A stretch of 14,454 nucleotides of DNA from SZAS-79 sp038319115 (lineage in GTDB: Bacteria; Pseudomonadota; Gammaproteobacteria; Burkholderiales; SG8-39). The notes beneath the pieces were generated by a model. It made no database searches and was not told the origin of the DNA. It worked only from the letters and a program-made list of their open reading frames with translations. The number at the start of each line of letters is the position of its first letter. The first letter of the stretch is position 1. A program made the position numbers and the translations under genes. This document shows positions 8,386-14,396 of this stretch, one piece after another. Location of the stretch: contig JBBQCV010000084.1 of assembly GCA_038319115.1 (NCBI GenBank), positions 1-14,454 on the forward strand. Direction: 5' to 3'.

Positions 8386-8563
8386 GTGCTGCCGTGTCGT
8401 TGCGCAATGATAACCACGCAAACGCTGGGCCGCAGGCGCCATCGGCGAGTGTGCATTTTTTACATGCTCATAAATTTTCACACGGTATTCCTATGGCAAC
8501 GCAGCGCACGCAGGACTAACATCGGCGCCGCTGGTGCTTTTAATTGGACGGAAGGAACAGGCG
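8386..8563. promoter_or_regulatory. Divergent intergenic region with an AT-rich island
   Basis: This stretch separates the minus-strand kinase operon from the plus-strand NarL-type kinase. An unusually AT-rich segment (about 8455-8490) stands out from the GC-rich surroundings and includes TTTACA at 8459-8464, one base from a -35 hexamer, but no convincing -10 follows at 17 bp. On the plus strand GG (8524-8525), ten bases, then GC (8536-8537) has sigma-54 spacing but poor matches otherwise (CGGCGCC, GTGC). The TGTAGG-type palindrome seen elsewhere in the window is absent. Promoters are expected here but their exact positions are uncertain. Confidence 0.4.
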
Positions 8564-9280
8564 ATGGCATTCGATCGGCAGGCGAGGGAAACAGCGGCGG
8601 GCAGCGACGCGGCGACGAAACACGCACAAAGGCTGGTCGACCACCTCATCCGCCGCGGCGACCGCGAGAAGGCCAGCCTCGCGCGCGAAATGCACGATGA
8701 GCTCGGCTCCAACCTGACCGCGGTGAACCTGGATGTCGCCGCGGTGGAAGACAAGCTCAAGGCCGCCGACCCGGTGCTGGCCGCGCGGCTGCGCCGCGCG
8801 CTCGATTCACTGCGGAGGGTGGTCGGCCTGAGCCGCCGCATCATCGAAGACCTGCGCCCCAGCGCGCTCGAGCACATGGACCTTGCCGATGCTCTGCGCG
8901 GCGTCTGCGAGGATTTCACCGAACGTTCAGGTCTTGAGTGCGACGTCGACGAAATCGTCGACGTCGGCGAAGTCGACCACGACACCGCAACCGCGCTGTT
9001 TCGCATTGCGCACGAGGCGCTGGAGAACGCGGCGCGCCACGCGCGGCCCTCACGCGTGGCAGTTTCGCTTGCCAATGAGGCCGGTGGCATCCGGCTCAGG
9101 ATCGCGGACAACGGCTCGGGACTGCCCGACGATGCGTTCGACCGCCCCGCCACCCACGGGCTGCTCGAAATGCGCGCGCGCATGGCGATCGTCGGCGGCA
9201 CGTTCGATATCCGCCCCGGCAGCGATGGCGCAGGCACGCTCGTCGAGGCGCGCGTTCCCGTCGAGGCGCCCGCGCGCTGA
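8564..9280 (+). CDS. Sensor-less NarL-class histidine kinase (HisKA_3-HATPase)
   Basis: 238 residues. A short helical N-terminus leads to the HisKA_3 H-box REMHDELGSNLTAV with phospho-histidine H44, the second dimerisation helix (LSRRIIEDLRPSAL, about 89-102), and a HATPase_c domain with N-box FRIAHEALENAARHA (N155), G1 box DNGSGLPDD (182-190) and G2 segment HGLLEMRARM (198-207). There is no transmembrane helix, PAS or GAF domain, so input must come from another protein or from the N-terminal helix. Kinases of this class normally phosphorylate NarL/LuxR-type regulators; the one at 11578-12261 is the obvious partner although an OmpA gene and the sigma-54 activator lie between. ATG 8564 is preceded by GGAAGGA; a GTG at 8534 in the same frame lacks such a site and is less likely. 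Confidence 0.92.
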   Translation: MAFDRQARETAAGSDAATKHAQRLVDHLIRRGDREKASLAREMHDELGSNLTAVNLDVAAVEDKLKAADPVLAARLRRALDSLRRVVGLSRRIIEDLRPSALEHMDLADALRGVCEDFTERSGLECDVDEIVDVGEVDHDTATALFRIAHEALENAARHARPSRVAVSLANEAGGIRLRIADNGSGLPDDAFDRPATHGLLEMRARMAIVGGTFDIRPGSDGAGTLVEARVPVEAPAR

Positions 9281-9290
9281 GCGTTCGGGT

Positions 9291-9308
9291 CGAAGCGGCC
9301 GCGCTTCG
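9291..9308. terminator. Hairpin between convergent genes, possible weak terminator
   Basis: CGAAGCG and CGCTTCG form a 7-bp stem around a 4-base loop in the 86-bp gap between the convergent kinase and OmpA-family genes. The position suits a shared terminator, but there is no run of T on either side, so it does not meet the rule for an intrinsic terminator. Confidence 0.3.
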
Positions 9309-9366
9309 CGCCGGCTGCGTGAGTTGTCTGGCCCATTCGAAGCCTCGCTCGATCCCTCGCGAAGCG

Positions 9367-10095
9367 CTACGGCTTTGCCGTGCCGATGACTTCGACCTCG
9401 ACGCGCCGGTTCATGGCGCGCCCCTGCCGCGTGCGATTGCTCGCCACCGGTTCCTTTTCGCCGCGGCCATCGGCGGTGACGCGGTCAGCCGGCACCCCCC
9501 GGCTCACGAGATAGCCCTTCACCGCCTGCGCGCGATGCAGCGACAGCCGCCGGTTGTATGCATCGGTGCCAATGCTGTCGGTGTGACCCACCGCGATGAC
9601 CACGTCGAGGCTCACCGGCGCGAGGCGCGCCACGAGTTCGTCGAGCGCGCGCCGTCCCTCGGGCTTGAGGGCGGATTTGTCGAAATCGAATAGCGCCTCG
9701 GCCGATAGCGTCACGCGCTGTGCGACCGGAACAGGCGGCGACGAGCGTGGCGCCGGCGCGGGCGCCGGCGAGGAGGGTATTGCAGGCGCAGGCAGCGCGA
9801 TTGCCGGCGCCTGGGCAAGCGCGCGAGGCGTGGCCACGAGATCGGGATCGCACTCCGCAACCGCGGCCGCCGGCGACCAGTACCCGGTGTGCCAGCACAG
9901 GTAGGTGGCGTTCCTCACCACCTCGCCGCGCGAGTCGGTCACGTAGGCCGACGTACCTGCGGAGCTCGCTGGGGGCGCGGCGACCGGCTGGGCCTGGGCG
10001 GCGGGCGGCCCGAGAGCGCACACGGCGGCGGCCATTGCCGCAACGATACGCATGAGCAGGCGCGCGTGCCCCGAGGTGCTACTGCGGTTATTCAT
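9367..10095 (-). CDS. Secreted OmpA-family (peptidoglycan-binding) protein
   Basis: 242 residues. The N-terminus has a basic stretch and a hydrophobic segment (MRIVAAMAAAVCALGP, about 15-30) ending at AQA, a plausible signal peptidase I site near residue 35. A short conserved region with CWHTGYW (67-73) and ECDPDLV (81-87) follows, then a Pro/Ala-rich spacer (about 89-125) that can span part of the periplasm, then an OmpA C-terminal domain: LFDFDKSALKPEG (135-147), GHTDSIG (170-176) and GRAMNRRVEV (225-234). D173 and R188 match the pair that binds diaminopimelate in other OmpA domains. No beta-barrel sequence is present, so it is a periplasmic or outer-membrane-associated linker protein rather than a porin. 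ATG 10095 has GGAGAGGA eight bases upstream. A strong sigma-54 promoter lies about 55 bp upstream, and the divergent neighbour is a sigma-54 activator. Confidence 0.93.
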   Translation of the reverse strand: MNNRSSTSGHARLLMRIVAAMAAAVCALGPPAAQAQPVAAPPASSAGTSAYVTDSRGEVVRNATYLCWHTGYWSPAAAVAECDPDLVATPRALAQAPAIALPAPAIPSSPAPAPAPRSSPPVPVAQRVTLSAEALFDFDKSALKPEGRRALDELVARLAPVSLDVVIAVGHTDSIGTDAYNRRLSLHRAQAVKGYLVSRGVPADRVTADGRGEKEPVASNRTRQGRAMNRRVEVEVIGTAKP

Positions 10096-10149
10096 TCAAA
10101 GTGTCCTCTCCCGAACCACACTGGCCGGCGGCTTGTCATTGGTGAGTGC

Positions 10150-10164
10150 GCAAGCCCCATGCCA
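10150..10164 (-). promoter_or_regulatory. Sigma-54 (-24/-12) promoter of the OmpA-family gene
   Basis: On the minus strand the sequence is TGGCATGGGGCTTGC. Against the consensus TGGCACG-N4-TTGC only one base differs (T for C), and GG and GC are exactly 10 bases apart. The -12 GC lies at 10151-10150, so transcription would begin near 10138, giving a leader of about 43 nt before ATG 10095. The divergent gene at 10453 encodes a sigma-54 activator, which makes the site more credible. Confidence 0.72.
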
Positions 10165-10254
10165 TGTGTGGATAGCCCGTCCCGTCAGGCACTTACGTGC
10201 GGCCGGAACTTCCCACCCTGTAATTTGTCGGCGTGAAGATGCAGAAGTAGGCGT

Positions 10255-10266
10255 CGGGCGCGCCCG
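10255..10266. repeat. 12-bp perfect palindrome, possible activator site
   Basis: CGGGCGCGCCCG reads the same on both strands. It sits about 90 bp upstream of the -24 element of the OmpA-family gene, a distance at which sigma-54 activators often bind. GC-only palindromes are common by chance in such DNA, so a role is a guess. Confidence 0.25.
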
Positions 10267-10332
10267 GTGCGCCGGCGCAGAAACGGTAAAAAAGCGCCGG
10301 GACTTTTGTAACACGCACACGTTTCGTCGATC

Positions 10333-10383
10333 TTTGTAGGTGTCTGTCCTACAAACAAATCAGCCGAAACCGGATCACCTACA
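10333..10383. promoter_or_regulatory. GacA-UAS-like palindrome plus extra half site upstream of the sigma-54 activator operon
   Basis: TTTGTAGG (10333-10340) and CCTACAAA (10348-10355) form perfect 8-bp arms around a 7-base centre. A further half site, CACCTACA, lies at 10376-10383 and pairs with TGTAGGTG at 10335-10342. The core TGTAGG...CCTACA resembles the GacA/UvrY target TGTAAG-N6-CTTACA. It lies 99 bp before ATG 10453. The same core recurs 96 bp before the lipoprotein gene (13161-13178). The most likely binder is the NarL/LuxR-class regulator encoded in the same operon (inference). Confidence 0.6.
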
Positions 10384-10452
10384 CGCGCTTCCTAAAAGAG
10401 AATGTCCTCACCGACAAGAACCATAATTCGAAAACGCGTTTAGGAGAGATCG

Positions 10453-11556
10453 ATGTCCGAAGCAACCAGCCGCAGCGAAACCTTGGATTCGCCGCCATTC
10501 AATATCGGCACCCTTCAGGCCCTGAACGCAGGCATCACGCCGCGCCAGTCAACTCCCGCGCGCCTGCGCCCCAGCACCGCCAACCGCTTCGGCGACCTTT
10601 ATGGTGCAGCGCCCATCATGCAACAACTGTTCCGGCTGCTGGCCAAGGTCGCGCCCTCGCAGGCGGTGGTCCTCCTGAAAGGCGAAAGCGGCACGGGCAA
10701 GGAACTTGCTGCGACCACCCTTCACAAGATGAGCAGCGTCAGCCAACAGCCGTTCGTCGCCGTGAACTGCGGCGCCTTCCCGCCCAACCTCGTCGAGGCC
10801 GAGCTGTTCGGCCACGAGCGCGGCGGGTTCACCGGTGCGGTTCGTTCCAGGAAGGGATGTTTCGAGCGCGCCTCGGGGGGCACGCTGTTCCTCGACGAAG
10901 TGACTGAAATGCCCACGGACATGCAGGTGAAGCTGCTGCGGGTCCTCGAGACCGGGCGCTTCTGCCGCGTCGGCGGGGACGCCGAGATCGAAGTAAAAGT
11001 GCGCGTGATTGCCGCCACCAACCGCTGCCCCGACCAGGCCGTCAAGGCCGGGCTGCTGCGCGGCGACCTGCTCTATCGCCTGTCGGTCATCCCCGTGGAC
11101 CTGCCGTCGCTACGCGAGCGTGGCAACGACATCGACCTGCTCGCCCAGCTCTTCCTCGACCAGTTGAACGAGGAAGGCGCCACCGCCAAGCATTATTCGC
11201 CAGACTCCATGCAATTCCTGCACACCTACGCGTGGCCCGGCAACGTGCGGGAACTCAAGAACCTGGTGCAGCGCGCCTACCTGCTGGCCGACGACACCCT
11301 CGAGCTGGCCGTGGCGCGCGCCATGTCCACCTCCACCCCGATGCCGGCACCCGACGATCGGGTCATGGTCCCGCTGGGCACCAGCCTGGCCGAGTCGGAA
11401 CGCAACCTGATCTGCGCCACCCTCGATCGCTGCGGCGGCAACAAGACGCGCACCGCCGAGATCCTCGGGGTCAGCCTCAAAACGCTTTACAATCGGCTGC
11501 ACGAGTATGGTGGTGTGATCGCCCGCCAGCCGGCCCGGCGCGAATTCAACAGCTAA
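10453..11556 (+). CDS. Sigma-54-dependent transcriptional activator without receiver domain
   Basis: 367 residues. A low-complexity N-terminus (1-48) replaces the usual regulatory domain. The AAA+ domain (about 48-275) has Walker A GESGTGKE (77-84), Walker B GTLFLDE (143-149), sensor I ATN (188-190), candidate arginine fingers R203 and R209, and sensor II WPGNVREL (261-268). The sigma-54 contact loop reads GGFTGA (124-129) instead of GAFTGA; the critical Thr is kept. A Fis-type helix-turn-helix closes the protein (about 317-352, GGNKTRTAEILGVSLKTLYNRL). It should remodel sigma-54 RNA polymerase bound at -24/-12 promoters. Lacking a receiver, it is probably controlled by its own expression or a partner protein, as PspF is. 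ATG 10453 follows AGGAGAG. The next gene, a response regulator, starts 21 bp after its stop, so they form an operon under the TGTAGG palindrome. Confidence 0.95.
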   Translation: MSEATSRSETLDSPPFNIGTLQALNAGITPRQSTPARLRPSTANRFGDLYGAAPIMQQLFRLLAKVAPSQAVVLLKGESGTGKELAATTLHKMSSVSQQPFVAVNCGAFPPNLVEAELFGHERGGFTGAVRSRKGCFERASGGTLFLDEVTEMPTDMQVKLLRVLETGRFCRVGGDAEIEVKVRVIAATNRCPDQAVKAGLLRGDLLYRLSVIPVDLPSLRERGNDIDLLAQLFLDQLNEEGATAKHYSPDSMQFLHTYAWPGNVRELKNLVQRAYLLADDTLELAVARAMSTSTPMPAPDDRVMVPLGTSLAESERNLICATLDRCGGNKTRTAEILGVSLKTLYNRLHEYGGVIARQPARREFNS

Positions 11557-11577
11557 TACGGCGACAAGGGGGAAGGG

Positions 11578-12261
11578 ATGCACATGAACTCGCAAATAAA
11601 TGCGCCTGCGGGCACACACCTCGGATCGCAGATCAAGATCCTCGTCGTCGACGACCACGCGGTGGTCCGCGCCGGCCTGAGGAACTTCCTCACCGACACG
11701 CCCGACATGCAGATTGCGGGCGATGCCTCCAATTCCGACGAGGCGCTGCGCCTGGTGCGCGCGCAGGACTGGAGCGTGGTGCTGCTCGACATCTCGCTGC
11801 CCGACAAGAGCGGGGTGGAGATCCTCAAGCAGATCAAGCGCGAGAAGCCCGACCTGCCGGTGCTGATCCTGTCGATGCACCCGGAGAACCGCTATGCGGT
11901 GCAACTGCTGCGCAACGGCGCGAGCGGCTATCTGCAGAAGGAAGCCATGGCGGGCGAGCTCGTGAGCGCCATCCGCACCGTGGTGTCGGGCCGCAAGTAC
12001 GTCAGCGCCGCAGTGGCCCAGCTGCTCGCGGTGGACATCGACGAGAGCAGCGACGGCCCGCTGCACGGCACTCTGTCGGAGCGCGAGTTCCAGATCTTTT
12101 GCCGGCTTGCGCAGGGCCAGGGCCCGACCAAGATCGCCGACGATCTGAGCCTGAGTGTCAAGACGGTGAGTACCTACCGCATGCGCATCCTCGAGAAAAT
12201 GAAGATGACCAGCAATGCGGACCTGACCTACTACGCCATCAAGAACAACCTGGTCGATTGA
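11578..12261 (+). CDS. NarL/LuxR-class response regulator (receiver-HTH)
   Basis: 227 residues. The receiver (about 18-135) has D25-D26, phosphoacceptor D71 (VVLLDISLPD), S99 and K121. A linker leads to a LuxR-type helix-turn-helix (about 164-227) beginning TLSEREFQIFCRLAQG and with recognition helix SVKTVSTYRMRILEKM. The TVSTYRMR wording parallels the TVNSYRYR helix I recall for GacA, in line with the GacA-like palindromes in this window. The gene lies 21 bp after the sigma-54 activator, so both are probably co-transcribed, and the palindrome upstream of that operon would give autoregulation. The NarL-class kinase at 8564-9280 is the likely phosphodonor. ATG 11578 and ATG 11584 share the same purine-rich AAGGGGGAAGGG leader; either may be used. 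Length and domain order are normal for the family. Confidence 0.95.
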   Translation: MHMNSQINAPAGTHLGSQIKILVVDDHAVVRAGLRNFLTDTPDMQIAGDASNSDEALRLVRAQDWSVVLLDISLPDKSGVEILKQIKREKPDLPVLILSMHPENRYAVQLLRNGASGYLQKEAMAGELVSAIRTVVSGRKYVSAAVAQLLAVDIDESSDGPLHGTLSEREFQIFCRLAQGQGPTKIADDLSLSVKTVSTYRMRILEKMKMTSNADLTYYAIKNNLVD

Positions 12262-12391
12262 CGCGGCGCAGGCAACTGCACACGCACCCCACGCGCGCCG
12301 CGATGAGCGGAAAAGTTATCCACGCGACGGACCCTTGCCGGCGCGCAACTGCGGAACATCGCCCGCAACCATAAAGGCCCTGCCCACTCCG

Positions 12392-12844
12392 ATGGCGCCA
12401 GCTACCGAAATCCCTCCCAACCGCCCCGAGCCCCCGGTGCGCGTCTTCCTGGTCGAAGACCTGCCGGCCGTGCGCGCGCTGGTCATCGAGAACCTGGAGG
12501 AGATCCCCGGGGTGGAGCTGGCTGGCTGCGCGGAAACCGAAAGCGGTGCGTTATCCTGGCTGCAGAGTCACGAATGCGAAGTCCTGATCCTCGACCTCGA
12601 GCTCAAGGAAGGCAACGGCATCGGCGTGCTCAAGGCACTGGCGGCGACAGAGAAGCCGCACGGGCTGGTCAAGATCATCTACAGCAACCACGTCCGGCCC
12701 AACATCCGGCGCATCGCCGCCAGGCTCGGGGCGGCATACTTCTTCGACAAGACGCTGGATACGCCGCGCCTGCGCGAACTGCTGGAGACCCTGTCTGCGA
12801 CGGGCCGCTCGGCCGCCGGGCCTCGCCAGCTCGAACTGGACTAG
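12392..12844 (+). CDS. Single-domain response regulator (receiver only)
   Basis: 150 residues. A proline-rich N-terminus (1-15) is followed by one CheY-like receiver (about 16-135) with E22-D23, phosphoacceptor D68 (LILDLELKEG), S98 (IIYSNH) and K120 (FFDKTLD). No output domain follows; the last 15 residues are a loose tail. Such proteins act as phosphate shuttles or sinks, or bind a target directly. It lies 130 bp after the NarL-class regulator on the same strand and probably belongs to the same signalling set. The start is uncertain: ATG 12392 has only a distant AAAGG, and a TTG at 12335 in the same frame would add 19 residues without receiver character. No strong promoter is visible in the 130-bp gap. 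Its stop codon lies inside a 14-bp palindrome shared with the convergent lipoprotein gene. Confidence 0.85.
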   Translation: MAPATEIPPNRPEPPVRVFLVEDLPAVRALVIENLEEIPGVELAGCAETESGALSWLQSHECEVLILDLELKEGNGIGVLKALAATEKPHGLVKIIYSNHVRPNIRRIAARLGAAYFFDKTLDTPRLRELLETLSATGRSAAGPRQLELD

Positions 12845-12857
12845 CCGCCTAGGCGGC
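12844..12857. repeat. 14-bp palindrome spanning two convergent stop codons
   Basis: GCCGCCTAGGCGGC is a perfect palindrome that includes the last base of the plus-strand TAG (12842-12844) and the whole minus-strand TAG (12849-12851). The two genes end four bases apart. With no loop and no T-run it is a poor terminator by rule, though the strong GC arms might stall polymerase from both sides. Confidence 0.4.
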
Positions 12858-13064
12858 GATCACCTGCCCCGCTGCGGGGGCCTGCCAAGGCATGGCCGGG
12901 GTGTCGGCGAAGACGATCTCGGCATCGTTGGTGGATTCGACGTAATTGCTCTCGATGACCTCGATGGGCGCCATCGCTTCCTGGCGCAACTCCATCGTGC
13001 CGCAGGCGCCGAGACCCAGCGCAAGAAGGGAAATCGCGAGGGAACGGGCAGTCGTTGTGCGCAT
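12849..13064 (-). CDS. Small lipoprotein of unknown function
   Basis: 71 residues. The N-terminus is a lipoprotein signal: MRTTTAR, a hydrophobic stretch (SLAISLLALGLG) and the lipobox LGAC with C21 as the lipidated residue. The mature part is only 51 residues, mostly acidic and without recognisable domain (GTMELRQEAMAPIEVIESN, then a stretch rich in Asp, Glu and Ala). Residue +2 is Gly, which does not signal inner-membrane retention, so outer-membrane sorting is expected. ATG 13064 has GGAGGAA nine bases upstream; an in-frame TTG at 13100 would place this Shine-Dalgarno inside the gene and is rejected. The TGTAGG palindrome lies 96 bp before the start, suggesting control by the same regulator as the sigma-54 activator operon. 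Function not recognised. Confidence 0.82.
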   Translation of the reverse strand: MRTTTARSLAISLLALGLGACGTMELRQEAMAPIEVIESNYVESTNDAEIVFADTPAMPWQAPAAGQVIAA

Positions 13065-13149
13065 CCGCGTAATTCCTCCGTAAAAGGTCTGAAGCGGCAA
13101 TCCCGCTCAGTCGCCTTGTAAGAACTACACGGGATCGTAACAGGATAAA

Positions 13150-13201
13150 CGTAGGTGCGATGTAGGAAAGCGCCTACAAGCAACTTCCTTTTTCGCCTAC
13201 A
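13150..13201. promoter_or_regulatory. Cluster of GacA-UAS-like sites upstream of the lipoprotein gene
   Basis: TGTAGGAAAGCGCCTACA (13161-13178) is an 18-bp element with perfect 6-bp arms and N6 spacing, the same geometry as the GacA/UvrY site TGTAAG-N6-CTTACA. Flanking half sites are CGTAGG at 13150-13155 and CCTACA at 13196-13201, lying 11 and 23 bp from the matching arms, about one and two helical turns. The core is 96 bp upstream of the lipoprotein ATG and 156 bp upstream of the divergent dehydrogenase-like gene. A looser repeat, TGTA-N5-TACA, lies at 13117-13129. The rest of the 270-bp gap shows no gene. Confidence 0.6.
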
Positions 13202-13334
13202 CGGCGGTTTTTTTGTAACAGAATGTTCGCTGCCGCGAGCGCCCCCCGTTGCGGGGCCAACCGCGCCCGTTCGACGCGCGGGCGTGCCCTCTGGGCGCCT
13301 GTAAACTCCCGCGCACTCGACAAGGAGGGTCGCA

Positions 13335-14087
13335 ATGGATCTGGGCATTTCGGATAAGACGGCGCTGGTCACGGGCGCCAGCACCGGCATCGGCCGCGGC
13401 ATCGCGCACGCGCTCGCGGCCGAGGGCGTAAAGCTCGCCATCGCCGCGCGGCGGCGCGCGCTGCTGGAGGAAGTCGCGGGCGAAATCGAGGCGAGCGGCG
13501 GCGTGCGGCCCGTGGTGATCGAATGCGACCTCATGCGCGAGGACGCCGCGGCGACCATCGCGGCGGCGGCCATGGAGGGCCTGGGGTGCGTGGACATCCT
13601 CGTCAACAACGCCGGCGGCAGCCGCAAGTTCTCCCTCGACACGGGTGAGGAGCAGTGGAACGAGGCGCTCACGCTCAACTTCACCCGCCAGCGCCAGCTC
13701 ACCCACAAGCTGCTCGACCAGATGATCGCGCGCAAGTGGGGTCGCATCGTCAGTATCACCGGCAAGAGCGAGCCCGACGGCATCAACGGCGCGTTCTGCG
13801 CCAAGGCCGCCATGCATTCGTGGGCCAAGGGCCTGTCGCGCGAAGTGGGCAAACACGGCATCACGGTCAACTCGATCCCGCCGGGCCGCATCATCAGCGA
13901 GCAGATCCTGCGCAACTACACGCCCGAATACCGCCAGTGGCAGTCCGAGCACGAGATCCCGGTGGGCGAGTACGGCCAGCCCGAGGACATCGCCAACCTG
14001 GTGTGCTTCCTCGCCTCGCCACGCGGCCGCTATATCACCGGCACCGTCATCCCGGTCGACGGCGGGCTCAGGCGCTACCAGTTCTAG
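13335..14087 (+). CDS. Short-chain dehydrogenase/reductase-like protein lacking the catalytic tyrosine
   Basis: 250 residues, normal SDR length. The Rossmann motif TGASTGIG (13-20) and R39/R40 after beta2 suggest NADP(H) binding; NNAG (91-94), N115, S140 and K157 are all present. Counting from S140 with FabG spacing (S138-Y151-K155), the catalytic Tyr position 153 is Ala (NGAFCAKAAMHSW), so classical SDR proton transfer is not possible unless another residue serves. The SIPPGRI segment (180-186) and the C-terminal VDGGLRRYQF are typical of FabG-like SDRs. I recall relatives with the same SIPPGRIISEQ wording and no Tyr, so this is probably a natural subfamily rather than a sequencing error. 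ATG 13335 follows AAGGAGG at good distance. It points away from the lipoprotein and has no clear link to the signalling genes. Substrate unknown. Confidence 0.9.
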   Translation: MDLGISDKTALVTGASTGIGRGIAHALAAEGVKLAIAARRRALLEEVAGEIEASGGVRPVVIECDLMREDAAATIAAAAMEGLGCVDILVNNAGGSRKFSLDTGEEQWNEALTLNFTRQRQLTHKLLDQMIARKWGRIVSITGKSEPDGINGAFCAKAAMHSWAKGLSREVGKHGITVNSIPPGRIISEQILRNYTPEYRQWQSEHEIPVGEYGQPEDIANLVCFLASPRGRYITGTVIPVDGGLRRYQF

Positions 14088-14177
14088 TGTTCGACAGCGT
14101 ACAGAGGGCGGCGCCCGGCCCGCGTAACGTGGGCGCATGTGCCCGCAATCGAGCGAGGCGCGCTGCGGGAGGAACCC

Positions 14178-14396
14178 ATGAAACCCATCCAGATCGTCGG
14201 CATCCTGCTCATCGTGGCGGGCGGCCTCGGCCTCCTGTTCGGCGGCTTCAGCTACACCAAGGACACCACCGCGCTGAAGGTCGGCCCGATGGAGATCAAG
14301 GTGCAGGAGAAGGAAACCGTGTCGATCCCGATGATCGCCAGCGGCGCGGCGATCGCGATCGGCGCATTCCTGATGTTTTTCGGGCGGGTGAAGTAA
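14178..14396 (+). CDS. Small inner-membrane protein with two transmembrane helices
   Basis: 72 residues. Two hydrophobic helices (about 4-24, IQIVGILLIVAGGLGLLFGG, and 48-68, SIPMIASGAAIAIGAFLMFF) flank a hydrophilic loop containing FSYTKDTTALKVGPMEIKV. Small proteins with this loop are widespread as uncharacterised membrane proteins in Proteobacteria, from memory; I assign no function. ATG 14178 is preceded by GGGAGGA; an in-frame upstream start at 14139 adds 13 polar residues and is less likely. It follows the dehydrogenase-like gene by 90 bp on the same strand, and no terminator is evident between, so co-transcription is possible. The remaining 58 bases of the window hold nothing I can identify. 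Confidence 0.75.
   Translation: MKPIQIVGILLIVAGGLGLLFGGFSYTKDTTALKVGPMEIKVQEKETVSIPMIASGAAIAIGAFLMFFGRVK

Larger units (their letters stand above)
10096..10452. promoter_or_regulatory. 357-bp divergent control region between the OmpA-family gene and the sigma-54 activator gene
   Basis: I see no credible gene here. It holds, from left to right: a Shine-Dalgarno and sigma-54 promoter for the OmpA-family gene (minus strand); a perfect 12-bp palindrome at 10255-10266; TTTTGTAACA at 10304-10313, a 10-mer also found at 13211-13220 beside the second TGTAGG palindrome; the TGTAGG-N7-CCTACA palindrome at 10333-10355 with an extra half site CACCTACA at 10376-10383; CATAAT at 10422-10427, a possible -10 with no good -35; the palindrome AAACGCGTTT at 10432-10441; and AGGAGAG before ATG 10453. 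The poor -35 suits a promoter that needs an activator bound upstream. Confidence 0.6.

Noticed and set aside
8332..8481. In-frame N-terminal extension of the DHp-receiver protein
   Set aside because: It crosses the AT-rich promoter region, lacks protein-like composition, and ATG 8331 has a better ribosome binding site.
8524..8537. Possible sigma-54 promoter for the NarL-type kinase
   Set aside because: GG-N10-GC spacing fits, but the surrounding bases match the consensus poorly and such spacing is frequent in GC-rich DNA.
10288..10307. AAAAG...CTTTT inverted repeat as a terminator
   Set aside because: Only five weak A-T-rich pairs with an eight-base loop, and no gene ends there.
12316..12324. 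TTATCCACG, one base from a DnaA box
   Set aside because: A single isolated copy with no AT-rich unwinding region, no further boxes and no replication genes nearby.
13194..13214. CGCC-TACAC-GGCG followed by a T-run, terminator-like on the plus strand
   Set aside because: The stem is only four base pairs and no gene or obvious small RNA on the plus strand ends there; the CCTACA part is better explained as a regulator half site.
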